Positions 52,013-61,485 of a stretch of 64,000 nucleotides of DNA are shown here, piece after piece. A model generated the notes under the pieces. That model was not told where the DNA came from, searched no databases, and was given only the letters and a program-made list of their open reading frames with translations. The stretch is taken from NCBI RefSeq assembly GCF_028209885.1, contig NZ_JAQLEM010000006.1, positions 1-64,000 of the forward strand, in the 5' to 3' direction. Every line of letters begins with the position of its first letter. Position 1 is the first letter of the stretch. This DNA is from Collinsella aerofaciens (lineage in GTDB: Bacteria; Actinomycetota; Coriobacteriia; Coriobacteriales; Coriobacteriaceae). The translations under genes and the position numbers were made by a program.

Positions 52013-53674
52013 CTACTCGATCGAGAAGATCACGGGATAGAGCGGCTGCTCGCCACGATGGGCGTCAATCTCCAGATCGGGCTGAGCCTCCTCGATAGCG
52101 TCGACGATCTCCTGGAAGGCCTCATCGGACAGCTCCTCGCCAGCCAGAATCGTCAGCGCGTCGCCTTCCTCTTCCTCCTGCATGCGGTTGATGCAATCGA
52201 GCGTGACCTGCTTCACGTCGGAGCCGACCACGTCGATAGAGCCGGCAATGATACCCATGACGTCACCGGAGTGAATCGGCGAGCCGTCCGAGGCGCTGGA
52301 GTCGCGCACGGCGCGGGTGACCTCGCCATCGCGGACCTCGCTGATGGCGTCGACCATAGCGGCGACGGCATCCTCGAGCTCGGAATCGGGCAGGACCGCG
52401 AACAGCGCGGAGAAGGCCTGCGGGACGGTCTTGGTGGGAACGACGGCGACCTTCTTGTCCGTGCAGGCAGAAGCGGCAGCCTCGGCAGCCATGCGGATGT
52501 TGCCGTTATTGGGCAGGATGATGACCGAGGTCGCGTTGACCTGGTCCACGGCACCCAGCAGATCTGCAGTCGAGGGGTTCATGGTCTGGCCACCCGAGAC
52601 GATCACGTCGACGCCAAGGGACTTGAGGATGTCGGCCTCGCCGGAACCGGCGGCAACGGCGACAAAGCCCAGCGCCTTGGCGGGCTCGGCGGCCTTTTCC
52701 TGGTCCTCGTGAATCTTGGCGGTACGGTCGTGGGCCTCCATCTCCATGTTGTGGATAAAGACCTCGTAGATCTGACCAAGCTGCAGCATGTGCTCGAGCA
52801 CCAGGTTGGGGGTGTTGGAGTGCACATGGATCTTGTAGTCGGGATAGGCGCCCACGAGTAGCTCACAATCGCCCATGGAACCCAGGAACTTAAGGCACTC
52901 GTCCTCGTCAAACGGGGCGTCGGCCTTAAACAGGAACTCGTTGCAGTAGCGGAACTCCGAGCCCTCCCAATCGTCGTTGGCCTCGATCTCAACGCGACCA
53001 AGGGCCGCGTCGCGGGCAGAGCCAGCGGAATCAAACGTGGCGGAGAAATCCTCGACAACGGTGCTGCGGCCAAGCGCGGCGGCAACAAAGTTCTCAAGGA
53101 AAATAGCAAAGCCGAAGGCGCCGGAGTCAACCACGCCGTTCTCCTTCAGAACGGGCAGCAGGTCGGGCGTGCGAGCGACGGACTGATATGCCTCGACGAC
53201 GATGGCGTCGAGCGCATCCTCGGCCGAGAACTTCTTCTTCTCGCACTCGTCTGCCTTGGTCGAGACATCGCGCAGGACCGTGAGGATCGTGCCCTCGATG
53301 GGCTTGCGGACAGCCTGGAAGGCAACCTTGACGGCGCGACGGAAGGCGAAGGCGATGTTGGCAGCCGTAATAGGCTCATCGGCAGAGACGAGGCCCTCGG
53401 CCACACCGCGCAGAATCTGCGAGGTGATGACGCCGGAGTTACCGCGGGCACCCATCAGGGAGCCGTGGGTGATGGCGCCGGCGATGGCTTCCATGTCGGC
53501 GTCGGCAGGAAGGGCGGAGAGCTCCTTGGTCACCGAGGCAAGCGTGAGCGACATGTTGGTACCGGTGTCGCCGTCGGGTACGGGGAAGACGTTGAGCTTG
53601 TTGATCTCCTCGGCCTTGTCGGAAACGGCAGCCGCAGCGATCGGAAAACAGGTGCGAATGGTCTTTGCAATCAT
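52013..53674 (-). CDS. fakA: FakA-type (DAK2/DegV-associated) fatty-acid kinase
   Basis: This 553-aa protein has an N-terminal DAK2 kinase domain (NVFPVPDGDTGTNMSLTL with the metal/ATP aspartates, and ITHGSLMGARGNSGVITSQILRG) and a C-terminal DUF1949-like half. Staphylococcal FakA phosphorylates exogenous fatty acids bound by a FakB protein. A FakB (DegV) gene is not present here. It lies 10 nt before recG and 27 nt after the Asp23 gene, the arrangement seen in Firmicutes. Confidence 0.9.
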   Translation of the reverse strand: MIAKTIRTCFPIAAAAVSDKAEEINKLNVFPVPDGDTGTNMSLTLASVTKELSALPADADMEAIAGAITHGSLMGARGNSGVITSQILRGVAEGLVSADEPITAANIAFAFRRAVKVAFQAVRKPIEGTILTVLRDVSTKADECEKKKFSAEDALDAIVVEAYQSVARTPDLLPVLKENGVVDSGAFGFAIFLENFVAAALGRSTVVEDFSATFDSAGSARDAALGRVEIEANDDWEGSEFRYCNEFLFKADAPFDEDECLKFLGSMGDCELLVGAYPDYKIHVHSNTPNLVLEHMLQLGQIYEVFIHNMEMEAHDRTAKIHEDQEKAAEPAKALGFVAVAAGSGEADILKSLGVDVIVSGGQTMNPSTADLLGAVDQVNATSVIILPNNGNIRMAAEAAASACTDKKVAVVPTKTVPQAFSALFAVLPDSELEDAVAAMVDAISEVRDGEVTRAVRDSSASDGSPIHSGDVMGIIAGSIDVVGSDVKQVTLDCINRMQEEEEGDALTILAGEELSDEAFQEIVDAIEEAQPDLEIDAHRGEQPLYPVIFSIE

Positions 53675-53701
53675 GGGTATTTGAATCTCCGTTTTCGGAT
53701 G

Positions 53702-54058
53702 CTAGTTCAGACGGCTCTTGAGCGCGTCGATATGGATGCCGATCTTAAGGCTGGCGGGATCGATCTGGGCGATCTCCTGCAGGGTGAAGGCAACGGAGCT
53801 CGAAAGATTGTGGCAGACGGACTTCATGTTGACGCCGTTCTCGAGCACGACGTGAAGATCGACCGTAAGGCCGTTCTCGTCGGCGGAGACAAGCACGCCC
53901 TTGCGGAGGCGCTGACCGGCAAGCAGGCGCACGCTCTCGGCGCCCTGGAGCTGCTCAGCCATACCGACGACGCCATAGCACGTCATCGCGGCATAACCGG
54001 CAATATCGGCAATAACGTCGTTCGAGACGCTCAGGCTGCCGTTAATGGTCTCAGACAC
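53702..54058 (-). CDS. Asp23/Gls24 family protein (fakA partner)
   Basis: This 118-aa Asp23 family protein resembles YloU, which normally precedes FakA/YloV. ISNDVIADIAGYAAMTCYGV-type sequence marks the N-terminal core and ENGVNMKSVCHNLSSSVAF the second half. The GTG at 54058 is set by GGAGATTCTT upstream; in-frame ATG codons further upstream have no ribosome site. It is a paralogue of the gene at 7646-8008. Confidence 0.85.
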   Translation of the reverse strand: MSETINGSLSVSNDVIADIAGYAAMTCYGVVGMAEQLQGAESVRLLAGQRLRKGVLVSADENGLTVDLHVVLENGVNMKSVCHNLSSSVAFTLQEIAQIDPASLKIGIHIDALKSRLN

Positions 54059-54213
54059 AAGAATCTCCTTTTCTTGGTGCTCGCGGCACCATGTCGTGGG
54101 AGCAATCATTGCAATATTCTACAACGACCGCGCCATGTTGAGGTGGCGGGCCTCGGGATTACATCCTCGACACGAAATGTTGATACGGTAACGTTCGCGC
54201 TAAGCGATCGCGA

Positions 54214-54245
54214 CAAAAAAACCCGCCGCATAAGCGACGGGTTTT
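54214..54245 (-). terminator. Terminator of the tRNA-Asn gene
   Basis: On the minus strand AAACCCGTCGC (54244-54234) pairs with GCGGCGGGTTT (54228-54218), followed by a run of T. It begins 7 nt past the tRNA 3' end. Between here and the Asp23 start (54059-54213) no gene is seen; that span must hold the Asp23-fakA promoter, but only a TAGAAT -10-like box is visible. Confidence 0.8.
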
Positions 54246-54251
54246 ACAACC

Positions 54252-54326
54252 TGGCTCCCCGGGTAGGACTCGAACCTACAACAGCGCGGTTAACAGCCGC
54301 GTGCTCTACCATTGAGCTACCGAGGA
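54252..54326 (-). tRNA. tRNA-Asn (anticodon GTT)
   Basis: A 75-nt cloverleaf is readable. The acceptor stem is TCCTCGG/CCGGGGA, the D-arm includes AGCTCAATGG, and the anticodon arm is CGCGG-CTGTTAA-CCGCG with anticodon GTT. The T-arm is GTAGG-TTCGAGT-CCTAC, with discriminator G and an encoded CCA. Only the U-G pair in the acceptor is non-canonical. Confidence 0.97.
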
Positions 54327-54411
54327 ATAGGTGCGTGCTCTCAAGCAACGAAGTTTATTATACGGACGAATCAGCTTAGGGCAAGAACTTTTTTAAGAAA
54401 TTTTCCGACCC

Positions 54412-54465
54412 AGTCATTGGGGACGTTCCTGAACGACTAGTCATTCAAGAACGTCCCCAACGACT
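54412..54465. repeat. Inverted repeat with GGGGACGTTC/GAACGTCCCC arms
   Basis: Arms 54412-54433 and 54444-54465 are reverse complements over 22 nt with two mismatches, around a 10-nt loop. It lies between the tRNA-Asn gene and the rpoD terminator and shares the GGGGAC signature of the other dispersed repeats. Confidence 0.75.
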
Positions 54466-54471
54466 ACATGA

Positions 54472-54505
54472 AAGCGCCCCCAAGCAGATGTGCTTGAGGG
54501 CGCTT
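54472..54505 (-). terminator. Terminator of rpoD
   Basis: A 15-bp stem (54472-54486 with 54491-54505, one mismatch, GATG loop) is followed on the minus strand by TTTCATG. It begins 10 nt past the rpoD stop and closes the long infB-to-rpoD cluster. Confidence 0.75.
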
Positions 54506-54514
54506 CTTGCTTGA

Positions 54515-55864
<1,350 letters not shown>

Positions 55865-55974
55865 AGATTCTCCCTTCATAGTCCACAGGACTCAATACTT
55901 TAGCACACACATTGACGTCTATACCCAAAAAGAGGACTGGATATAGGCGAGAATACGCTGGTTGAACACAACAT

Positions 55975-58083
55975 CTAGGCCTGTTCGGTTCCTGCGGTCT
56001 CCAAACCAATCAAACGGAACGGGTCCGCCACGCCGCCGATCGACTTTTGCAGCTCGCGTTGACGCTGCGAATCCTGCGCGGCCTGCACGGTCAGCGCGCG
56101 ACGGGCCTCATCATCGAGCGAACGGTCCTGTCGCAGCTTGGCCTGTGCGGCACGCATGCGGCGCTTGATGGTGTAGAGCTCGAGCGTATCGAGCATAAAC
56201 ACGATGTTCGTCTCGGTGGGGTGCTTGCTCGTCGCCGAGATGCGCCCGGCACTCACAAGCGTTGCCGCCTCGGGACACACCGAGCGTGCCGCATCCATGC
56301 AGGCTGCAGGATCGGTTCCCGGCGGCGTTGCCAGAACGGCCCATGCAATGGACTCGTGACGCGGGTCAACCCACTCGATGGAGCAGATGCGGTCGGCATA
56401 CGTGCGGAACAGGTCGGGGTAGCTCGTGAGCATCGTCAACAGCTCGCGCTCCCCTGCCAAGGATTTGCGTTCAAGATCGGTAAGAACCATCGGCGCCGCC
56501 GCAGCCGGTGCGCCCGAACCGTCAGCCACAGGCACAGCGCGCATACCATCAGGCACATCGATCGGCGGCAGGTCGTCGACGACCTCCACGGGCGCGGCGC
56601 CGTAGGCATCGAGCGGGACGTAGTCGTACGGCTCTTCTTCGACCGGCGCGGACACCGGCGGCGTCGCGCCCGATGCCCAAGCACCGCGACCGGCATCGCG
56701 AGAACCCGACGCCCGACCGCCCGCGCTACCGGACCGCTCAGTCTGTGCCCGCTGGCGCTCATAGTTCTGCTCACGACGTCGTTCCGCATCCTCGCGCTTG
56801 GCGACATCGCGAAACACACGACCCGAGCTCGCGCGCACCGTCTCCAGATCCAAACCCAGCAGATCGGCAATCTGGATAAAGTACGTGTCGATCATATAGC
56901 TGTTGCGCAACGGATAGATAAGCGTCAGCGCATCTTCCAGCGCCTTAGCGCGACCGCCCGGCGTGGTGATGTCACTCGACTCCTGCAGCGAACGGTAGAC
57001 AAAGTCCATAAGCGGCTCGGCCGCGTCGATGCGCGCCTGCAGCTCCTGGCCGCCGTGCGCCGTAATAAACTCCATAGGGTCGTTGCCGTCGGGCAGTACC
57101 ACGCAGCGCAGGTCCATGGAATCCTGCTCGATAAACTGAATCGCGCGACGGGCGGCCTTCTGGCCCGCTGCATCGCCGTCGAACATATACACGATGCGCT
57201 TGGCAAAGCGAGTGAGCGTCTTGACGTGATGCTCCGTGAGGGCGGTGCCCAGCGTGGCGACAACGTTTTTAATCCCCGCCTCCCAGCAGGCGATGCAATC
57301 GGTATAGCCCTCTACCACGATGGCGGTATCCTGCGCGACGATAAACTCCTTGGCCCAATTAAAGCCGTAGAGGTTTCGCTTTTTATGAAACACGCTCGTC
57401 TCGGCGGTGTTGAGATACTTAGGCTGGCCGTCGCCCATAATGCGACCGCCAAAGGCAATGTTGTGACCCTGCTCGTCAAAGATGGGGAACATCACGCGGT
57501 CGTAAAAGCGGTCGGCAAGCTGCCCGCGCCCGCGACTCACGGCAACGTTGGCGTCGATCATCTCCTGCGGGGTAAAACCCGCCTGGGACAGGTGCGACAC
57601 CAGCGCGTTACGGCCCGGTGCAAAGCCCAGGCAGTAGCGGCGGCAGACGTCGCCGCCCATGCCGCGGCTGGCAAAGTACTCGCGCGGACGGCCGTCCTTA
57701 CCGCGCATGAGCATGGTGTGGTAGAACTGGGCGGTCTCGGCGCACAGATCGTAGATGCGGGCACGCTTGGTGCCGCGCTCGCGGCGATCTCCGGTGTCAT
57801 GCAGCTCAATACCCGCGCGATCGGCCAAGTAACGGATTGACTCGGGAAAGCTCAGGTTCTCGCGCTTCATGATATACGTGAAAACGTCGCCACCCTCGCC
57901 GCAACCAAAGCAATGCCACACCTGCGTGGCGGGGATAATGTGGAAGGACGGCGTCTTCTCGCCATGGAAGGGGCAGCATCCCCAAAACTCATGGCCGCGA
58001 GGCTTGAGCTCGACCGTTTCCTGCACGATGGCAACCAGGTCAGACGCAGCGCGTACCTGGTCTTTTTCCTCATCGCTAATCAC
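55975..58083 (-). CDS. dnaG: DNA primase DnaG
   Basis: DnaG makes RNA primers at the replication fork. The 702-aa protein has an N-terminal CHC2 zinc ribbon (CCPFHGEKTPSFH and WHCFGCGEGGD, about 36-66), a core with TOPRIM motifs VVEGYTD and MFDGDAAGQKAA, and a C-terminal helicase-binding region. A Pro/Ala/Arg-rich linker (about 440-540) makes it longer than the typical 600. The GTG at 58083 overlaps the ribF stop by 8 nt. Confidence 0.96.
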   Translation of the reverse strand: MISDEEKDQVRAASDLVAIVQETVELKPRGHEFWGCCPFHGEKTPSFHIIPATQVWHCFGCGEGGDVFTYIMKRENLSFPESIRYLADRAGIELHDTGDRRERGTKRARIYDLCAETAQFYHTMLMRGKDGRPREYFASRGMGGDVCRRYCLGFAPGRNALVSHLSQAGFTPQEMIDANVAVSRGRGQLADRFYDRVMFPIFDEQGHNIAFGGRIMGDGQPKYLNTAETSVFHKKRNLYGFNWAKEFIVAQDTAIVVEGYTDCIACWEAGIKNVVATLGTALTEHHVKTLTRFAKRIVYMFDGDAAGQKAARRAIQFIEQDSMDLRCVVLPDGNDPMEFITAHGGQELQARIDAAEPLMDFVYRSLQESSDITTPGGRAKALEDALTLIYPLRNSYMIDTYFIQIADLLGLDLETVRASSGRVFRDVAKREDAERRREQNYERQRAQTERSGSAGGRASGSRDAGRGAWASGATPPVSAPVEEEPYDYVPLDAYGAAPVEVVDDLPPIDVPDGMRAVPVADGSGAPAAAAPMVLTDLERKSLAGERELLTMLTSYPDLFRTYADRICSIEWVDPRHESIAWAVLATPPGTDPAACMDAARSVCPEAATLVSAGRISATSKHPTETNIVFMLDTLELYTIKRRMRAAQAKLRQDRSLDDEARRALTVQAAQDSQRQRELQKSIGGVADPFRLIGLETAGTEQA

Positions 58084-59083
58084 GGATGCTCACCCCCTGA
58101 TCGCCCAAGTTGTGACGAATATCCTCGATATTACCCTCGACGGTCGCGATCAACTCATCCAGCGAATCGAACACACGCGAGGGACGCAGCCAGCGCGTAA
58201 ACGCCAGCGAAACGGAAGCGCCGTACAGGTCGCCCGTATAACCAATTAAATTAGCCTCGAGATGCGCAGATGCCGCATCGTCAGCATACGTTGGCGGCAG
58301 GCCGACGTTCACAGCAGCGGGCCACACGGTGTCATCGACCAGCACCAGACCCTCATACACGCCATCAGCAGGCACCTGAATACCACCGGGAACTTGTAGG
58401 TTTGCCGTGGGAAAGCCCATGCCAGAACCCTCGTGACGGCCGCGAATAACACCGCCACGCACCATATACGGTCGGCCGAGTAACTCAGCAGCAAGCTCCA
58501 CATGGCCCTGTCCCAGCTCATGACGAATGCGCGTGGCGCAAATGGCCTCACCGCCCTCGCAAAGCAGGTCGTGACCATACACGTCAACGCCGTGCTCGGA
58601 ACCCCAGGCGCGCATCTCGGCAACACCAGAAGCACCACCACGACCCAGCCTAAAGTCACTGCCAACGCGAATCGATCGAATGTCGACCAGACGCGACACC
58701 AGCGAGAGAAAATCAACATGGTCAAGCGCCGCAACCTCAGGCGTAAAGGGAACGGCCACCACCGCATCGACCCCGGTTTGAGCCAGGGCATGCAGACGGT
58801 CGGCCGTCGTCATCAATTTTTGGGCGGGCGAAGGGCTCACCACGACGTCCGGGTCGGGATCGAAGGTAACTACGACCGCCTTGCAGCCATGGGCACGGGC
58901 ATCACGGACAAGCGCTTGGATGAGTTCCTGGTGTCCACGGTGAACGCCATCGAACACGCCGATGGCAATCGATGCGGCACCCAAGTGCTCGCACTCATCA
59001 AACGTATCGGCAGTAACGATGCGAGCCTCGTCCGACTCGCCCGCGAAAAAAATACGCGCGAGCTCGCGAGCGGAAAGCATCAT
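58076..59083 (-). CDS. ribF: Bifunctional riboflavin kinase / FAD synthetase
   Basis: This 335-aa protein makes FMN and FAD from riboflavin. The N-terminal FAD synthetase domain has IGVFDGVHRGHQELI and a VTFDPDPDVV segment. The C-terminal flavokinase domain has RGRHEGSGMGFPTANL and LEANLIGYTGDLYG. ATG 59083 and ATG 59080 overlap the truB stop (ATGATG containing TGA), a translational coupling. Confidence 0.94.
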   Translation of the reverse strand: MMLSARELARIFFAGESDEARIVTADTFDECEHLGAASIAIGVFDGVHRGHQELIQALVRDARAHGCKAVVVTFDPDPDVVVSPSPAQKLMTTADRLHALAQTGVDAVVAVPFTPEVAALDHVDFLSLVSRLVDIRSIRVGSDFRLGRGGASGVAEMRAWGSEHGVDVYGHDLLCEGGEAICATRIRHELGQGHVELAAELLGRPYMVRGGVIRGRHEGSGMGFPTANLQVPGGIQVPADGVYEGLVLVDDTVWPAAVNVGLPPTYADDAASAHLEANLIGYTGDLYGASVSLAFTRWLRPSRVFDSLDELIATVEGNIEDIRHNLGDQGVSIRD

Positions 59084-60012
59084 CGAACACCGCCGATTGC
59101 TTGCGGAAACACGTGCTCCATAACAAAGCGGCCACTCTCAATGCGAGCGAGCGCCTTGAGTCCCCCATCGAGCACCAACGCAAACGGCGCCTTCGAGGCA
59201 TCGAAATCGGCAAGCGCACGCTCAACGGGAATGCGTCGGCCGCAGAGCAGGTCGTCGGCAAGATTGCCCGGCAAGTCAACACGCGTGGCGCCCAGGGCTG
59301 CAATGGGATTCAGGGCAAAGCTAGCCGCGGACTCGGGAGAAAGCTCCTCCACCGCATGACAAGCGCCAATGGAAACAGCACCGGATGCGGTGCGACGAAG
59401 CGCGGAAATATGCGCGGCGCTATCACAAGCACGGCCCAGGTCGCGAGCGAGCGCACGGATATAGGTGCCCTTGCTCACCGAGAACGCCACGGTCCACACG
59501 CATGTATCACCCTCGCCGCCCACGGCAATCAGGTCGGCGGCATAGACCTCGACGGGGCGCGGAGGTAGGTCCACCGCATTGCCCTCGCGAGCAGACTTGT
59601 AGGCGCGAACGCCATTGACCGAGATAGCCGAAAACGCCGGCGGCACCTGCATCTGCGGGCCCAGCATAGCGGCCAAGTGCTCACGGGCATAGGCAGGATC
59701 GCGGAGCTCGTTGGCAACAGCCACTGTGCGAACCGCCTCGCCCTCCGCATCATCGGTATTGGTCTCGGCACCAAACGAGATGTCGGCGACATAGCTTTTG
59801 GTATCGAGGGTTAGCATGCCCAGCAGACGAGTAGCCTGGCCCACGCCCACCACCATGACGCCGGATGCCATGGGGTCGAGCGTGCCGGCATGGCCGACGC
59901 GCCGCTCATGGAGGGCGCGTCGGCATTGCGAGACCACATCGTGGGACGTGCAGCCCACCGGCTTATCGACGGCGAGCAGCATATTCAGTTGAGAAGGCGT
60001 ACGACGAGCCAT
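59080..60012 (-). CDS. truB: tRNA pseudouridine-55 synthase TruB
   Basis: TruB converts U55 in the T loop of tRNAs. The 310-aa protein has the catalytic Asp in GHAGTLDPMASGVM, the KSYVADISFGAETNTDDAEG region, PPAFSAISVNGVRAYK and a C-terminal PUA-like part. It lies 15 nt after the nrnA stop and overlaps ribF. Confidence 0.95.
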   Translation of the reverse strand: MARRTPSQLNMLLAVDKPVGCTSHDVVSQCRRALHERRVGHAGTLDPMASGVMVVGVGQATRLLGMLTLDTKSYVADISFGAETNTDDAEGEAVRTVAVANELRDPAYAREHLAAMLGPQMQVPPAFSAISVNGVRAYKSAREGNAVDLPPRPVEVYAADLIAVGGEGDTCVWTVAFSVSKGTYIRALARDLGRACDSAAHISALRRTASGAVSIGACHAVEELSPESAASFALNPIAALGATRVDLPGNLADDLLCGRRIPVERALADFDASKAPFALVLDGGLKALARIESGRFVMEHVFPQAIGGVR

Positions 60013-60027
60013 GTACCATCCAAAATG

Positions 60028-61071
60028 TTAGAGCTCGACGGTCACCGAAGCGGGATCCTCCCCTACCAGCTCGGCCAGCATGGGAAGTGCCACGGCGAGC
60101 GTCTCGCGAATCGTTCCGTTGTTGGAAAAGCCGGCGGCGGCATGATGCCCGCCACCGCCAAAGTTGGCAGCGATCTCGGACACATCGAGGTCACCCTTGG
60201 AGCGCAGGTTGCCGCGTACCTTGGTATCGCCCTCAATGCCCTTCAGAAACAGGCAGACCTCCACGCCCATAACCGAACGCACCACATCGACCAGGCCGTC
60301 GCACTCATCCGAAGTGACGCCGCAGGCCTCGAGGTCGCTCTGGTACGCATAACTATATGCCACGCGACCGTGCGCCACTGTTTTGATGCGGCCCATAACG
60401 ATGGACTTGAGATGCAAGAACTCCACGCGCATGCTCTGGTAGACCTCGAGCGCAACACGCGCCGGATCGGCACCGTGCGCGACCAGGCGCGAGGCGGCAT
60501 GGAACGCAGCAGCATCGGCGTTTTGATACTGAAAACGGCCGGTATCGGTAACCAAGCCACACAGCAGGCAGGTCGCAACGCCATCACGTGCGACAATGCC
60601 GCAATTGTCCAAAAAGCGGTCGATGATCATGGCGCAGGCTGCGGCGCCGACGCACCTCAGGCTCAGCTCGGCAAATTCCTCGCGCGCCGGATGGTGATCG
60701 AAGCACACCACATGCGACGAGCGGCGGAGCACCTCGGCTGAGTTGTTCAGACGCTCGACGACCGGCACGTCCACCGAGATGAACAGGTCCGGATTGTCGG
60801 TATACGCAGATGCCGGCACCAGACGGTCGGCACCCTCCATAAAGCGGTAGATGCGCGGAACCGGGTCATCGTCTGCCAGCAGCAGGGCAATGTCCTTGTT
60901 GGGGAAAAACTTCATAAGCGATAAGCCCAGACCCAGCACGGAGCCCAGGGCGTCGCCATCGGGAGACGTATGTCCCGAAATCGCAATGGAGGACGCATCC
61001 TCGATGAGCTCGAGGATGCGTCGCTGAATATCTGCAGACTCGCACGATGCGAGGTCGGCGGAATTACTCAT
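60028..61071 (-). CDS. nrnA: DHH/DHHA1 phosphoesterase (NrnA-like)
   Basis: This 347-aa phosphoesterase has the DHH motif region SGHTSPDGDALGS, Mn ligands in DVPVVERLNN and VCFDHHPAREEF, and a DHHA1 domain with FGGGGHHAAAGF at the C-terminus. NrnA degrades nanoRNA and pAp. The position between rbfA and truB is the usual one for this family. Its start overlaps the rbfA stop by 8 nt. Confidence 0.92.
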   Translation of the reverse strand: MSNSADLASCESADIQRRILELIEDASSIAISGHTSPDGDALGSVLGLGLSLMKFFPNKDIALLLADDDPVPRIYRFMEGADRLVPASAYTDNPDLFISVDVPVVERLNNSAEVLRRSSHVVCFDHHPAREEFAELSLRCVGAAACAMIIDRFLDNCGIVARDGVATCLLCGLVTDTGRFQYQNADAAAFHAASRLVAHGADPARVALEVYQSMRVEFLHLKSIVMGRIKTVAHGRVAYSYAYQSDLEACGVTSDECDGLVDVVRSVMGVEVCLFLKGIEGDTKVRGNLRSKGDLDVSEIAANFGGGGHHAAAGFSNNGTIRETLAVALPMLAELVGEDPASVTVEL

Positions 61072-61474
61072 CTAAAGCTGCCTCCTGGGCGGCATCCGCT
61101 ATGGGATAGCCGTCCTCGTCCTTTTCGATCGCAAGCGTGGCGGGAACGTTTTCCAGCGCGCGCGTGATGCGCTCGGCCTCATCGGTCGAGCGATCGATGC
61201 GAAAATCGAGCTCGGGCGTGACGCGCCAATCGAGCGAGCGGGCCAACAGGCTACGGATGCGACCCTTGGCGCTGGCGAGCGCCTCCATGACCTCGTCGTA
61301 GCGGCTCGCGTCGCACGACACGTACACGCGCGCGAACGAACGGTCCACCGCGACCTCGACCGCGGTCAAAGTAACCAGGTCGAGACGCGGATCGGAAACC
61401 TCAAAGAGCAGGATATAACCGAGCTTCTCGCGAAGCTGCTCGCCCAGACGGCGGGTTGCCTGCGTTTGCTTCAT
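61064..61474 (-). CDS. rbfA: 30S ribosome-binding factor RbfA
   Basis: RbfA is a KH-like factor that helps mature 16S rRNA and 30S subunits. The 136-aa protein has RRLGEQLREKLGYILLFEVSDPRL, with the conserved DPRL, and DEVMEALASAKGRIRSLLARSL with the helix-kink region. The start at 61474 follows GGGGGTAG. The infB stop is 11 nt upstream. Confidence 0.94.
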   Translation of the reverse strand: MKQTQATRRLGEQLREKLGYILLFEVSDPRLDLVTLTAVEVAVDRSFARVYVSCDASRYDEVMEALASAKGRIRSLLARSLDWRVTPELDFRIDRSTDEAERITRALENVPATLAIEKDEDGYPIADAAQEAALDE

Positions 61475-61485
61475 AGCGCTACCCC

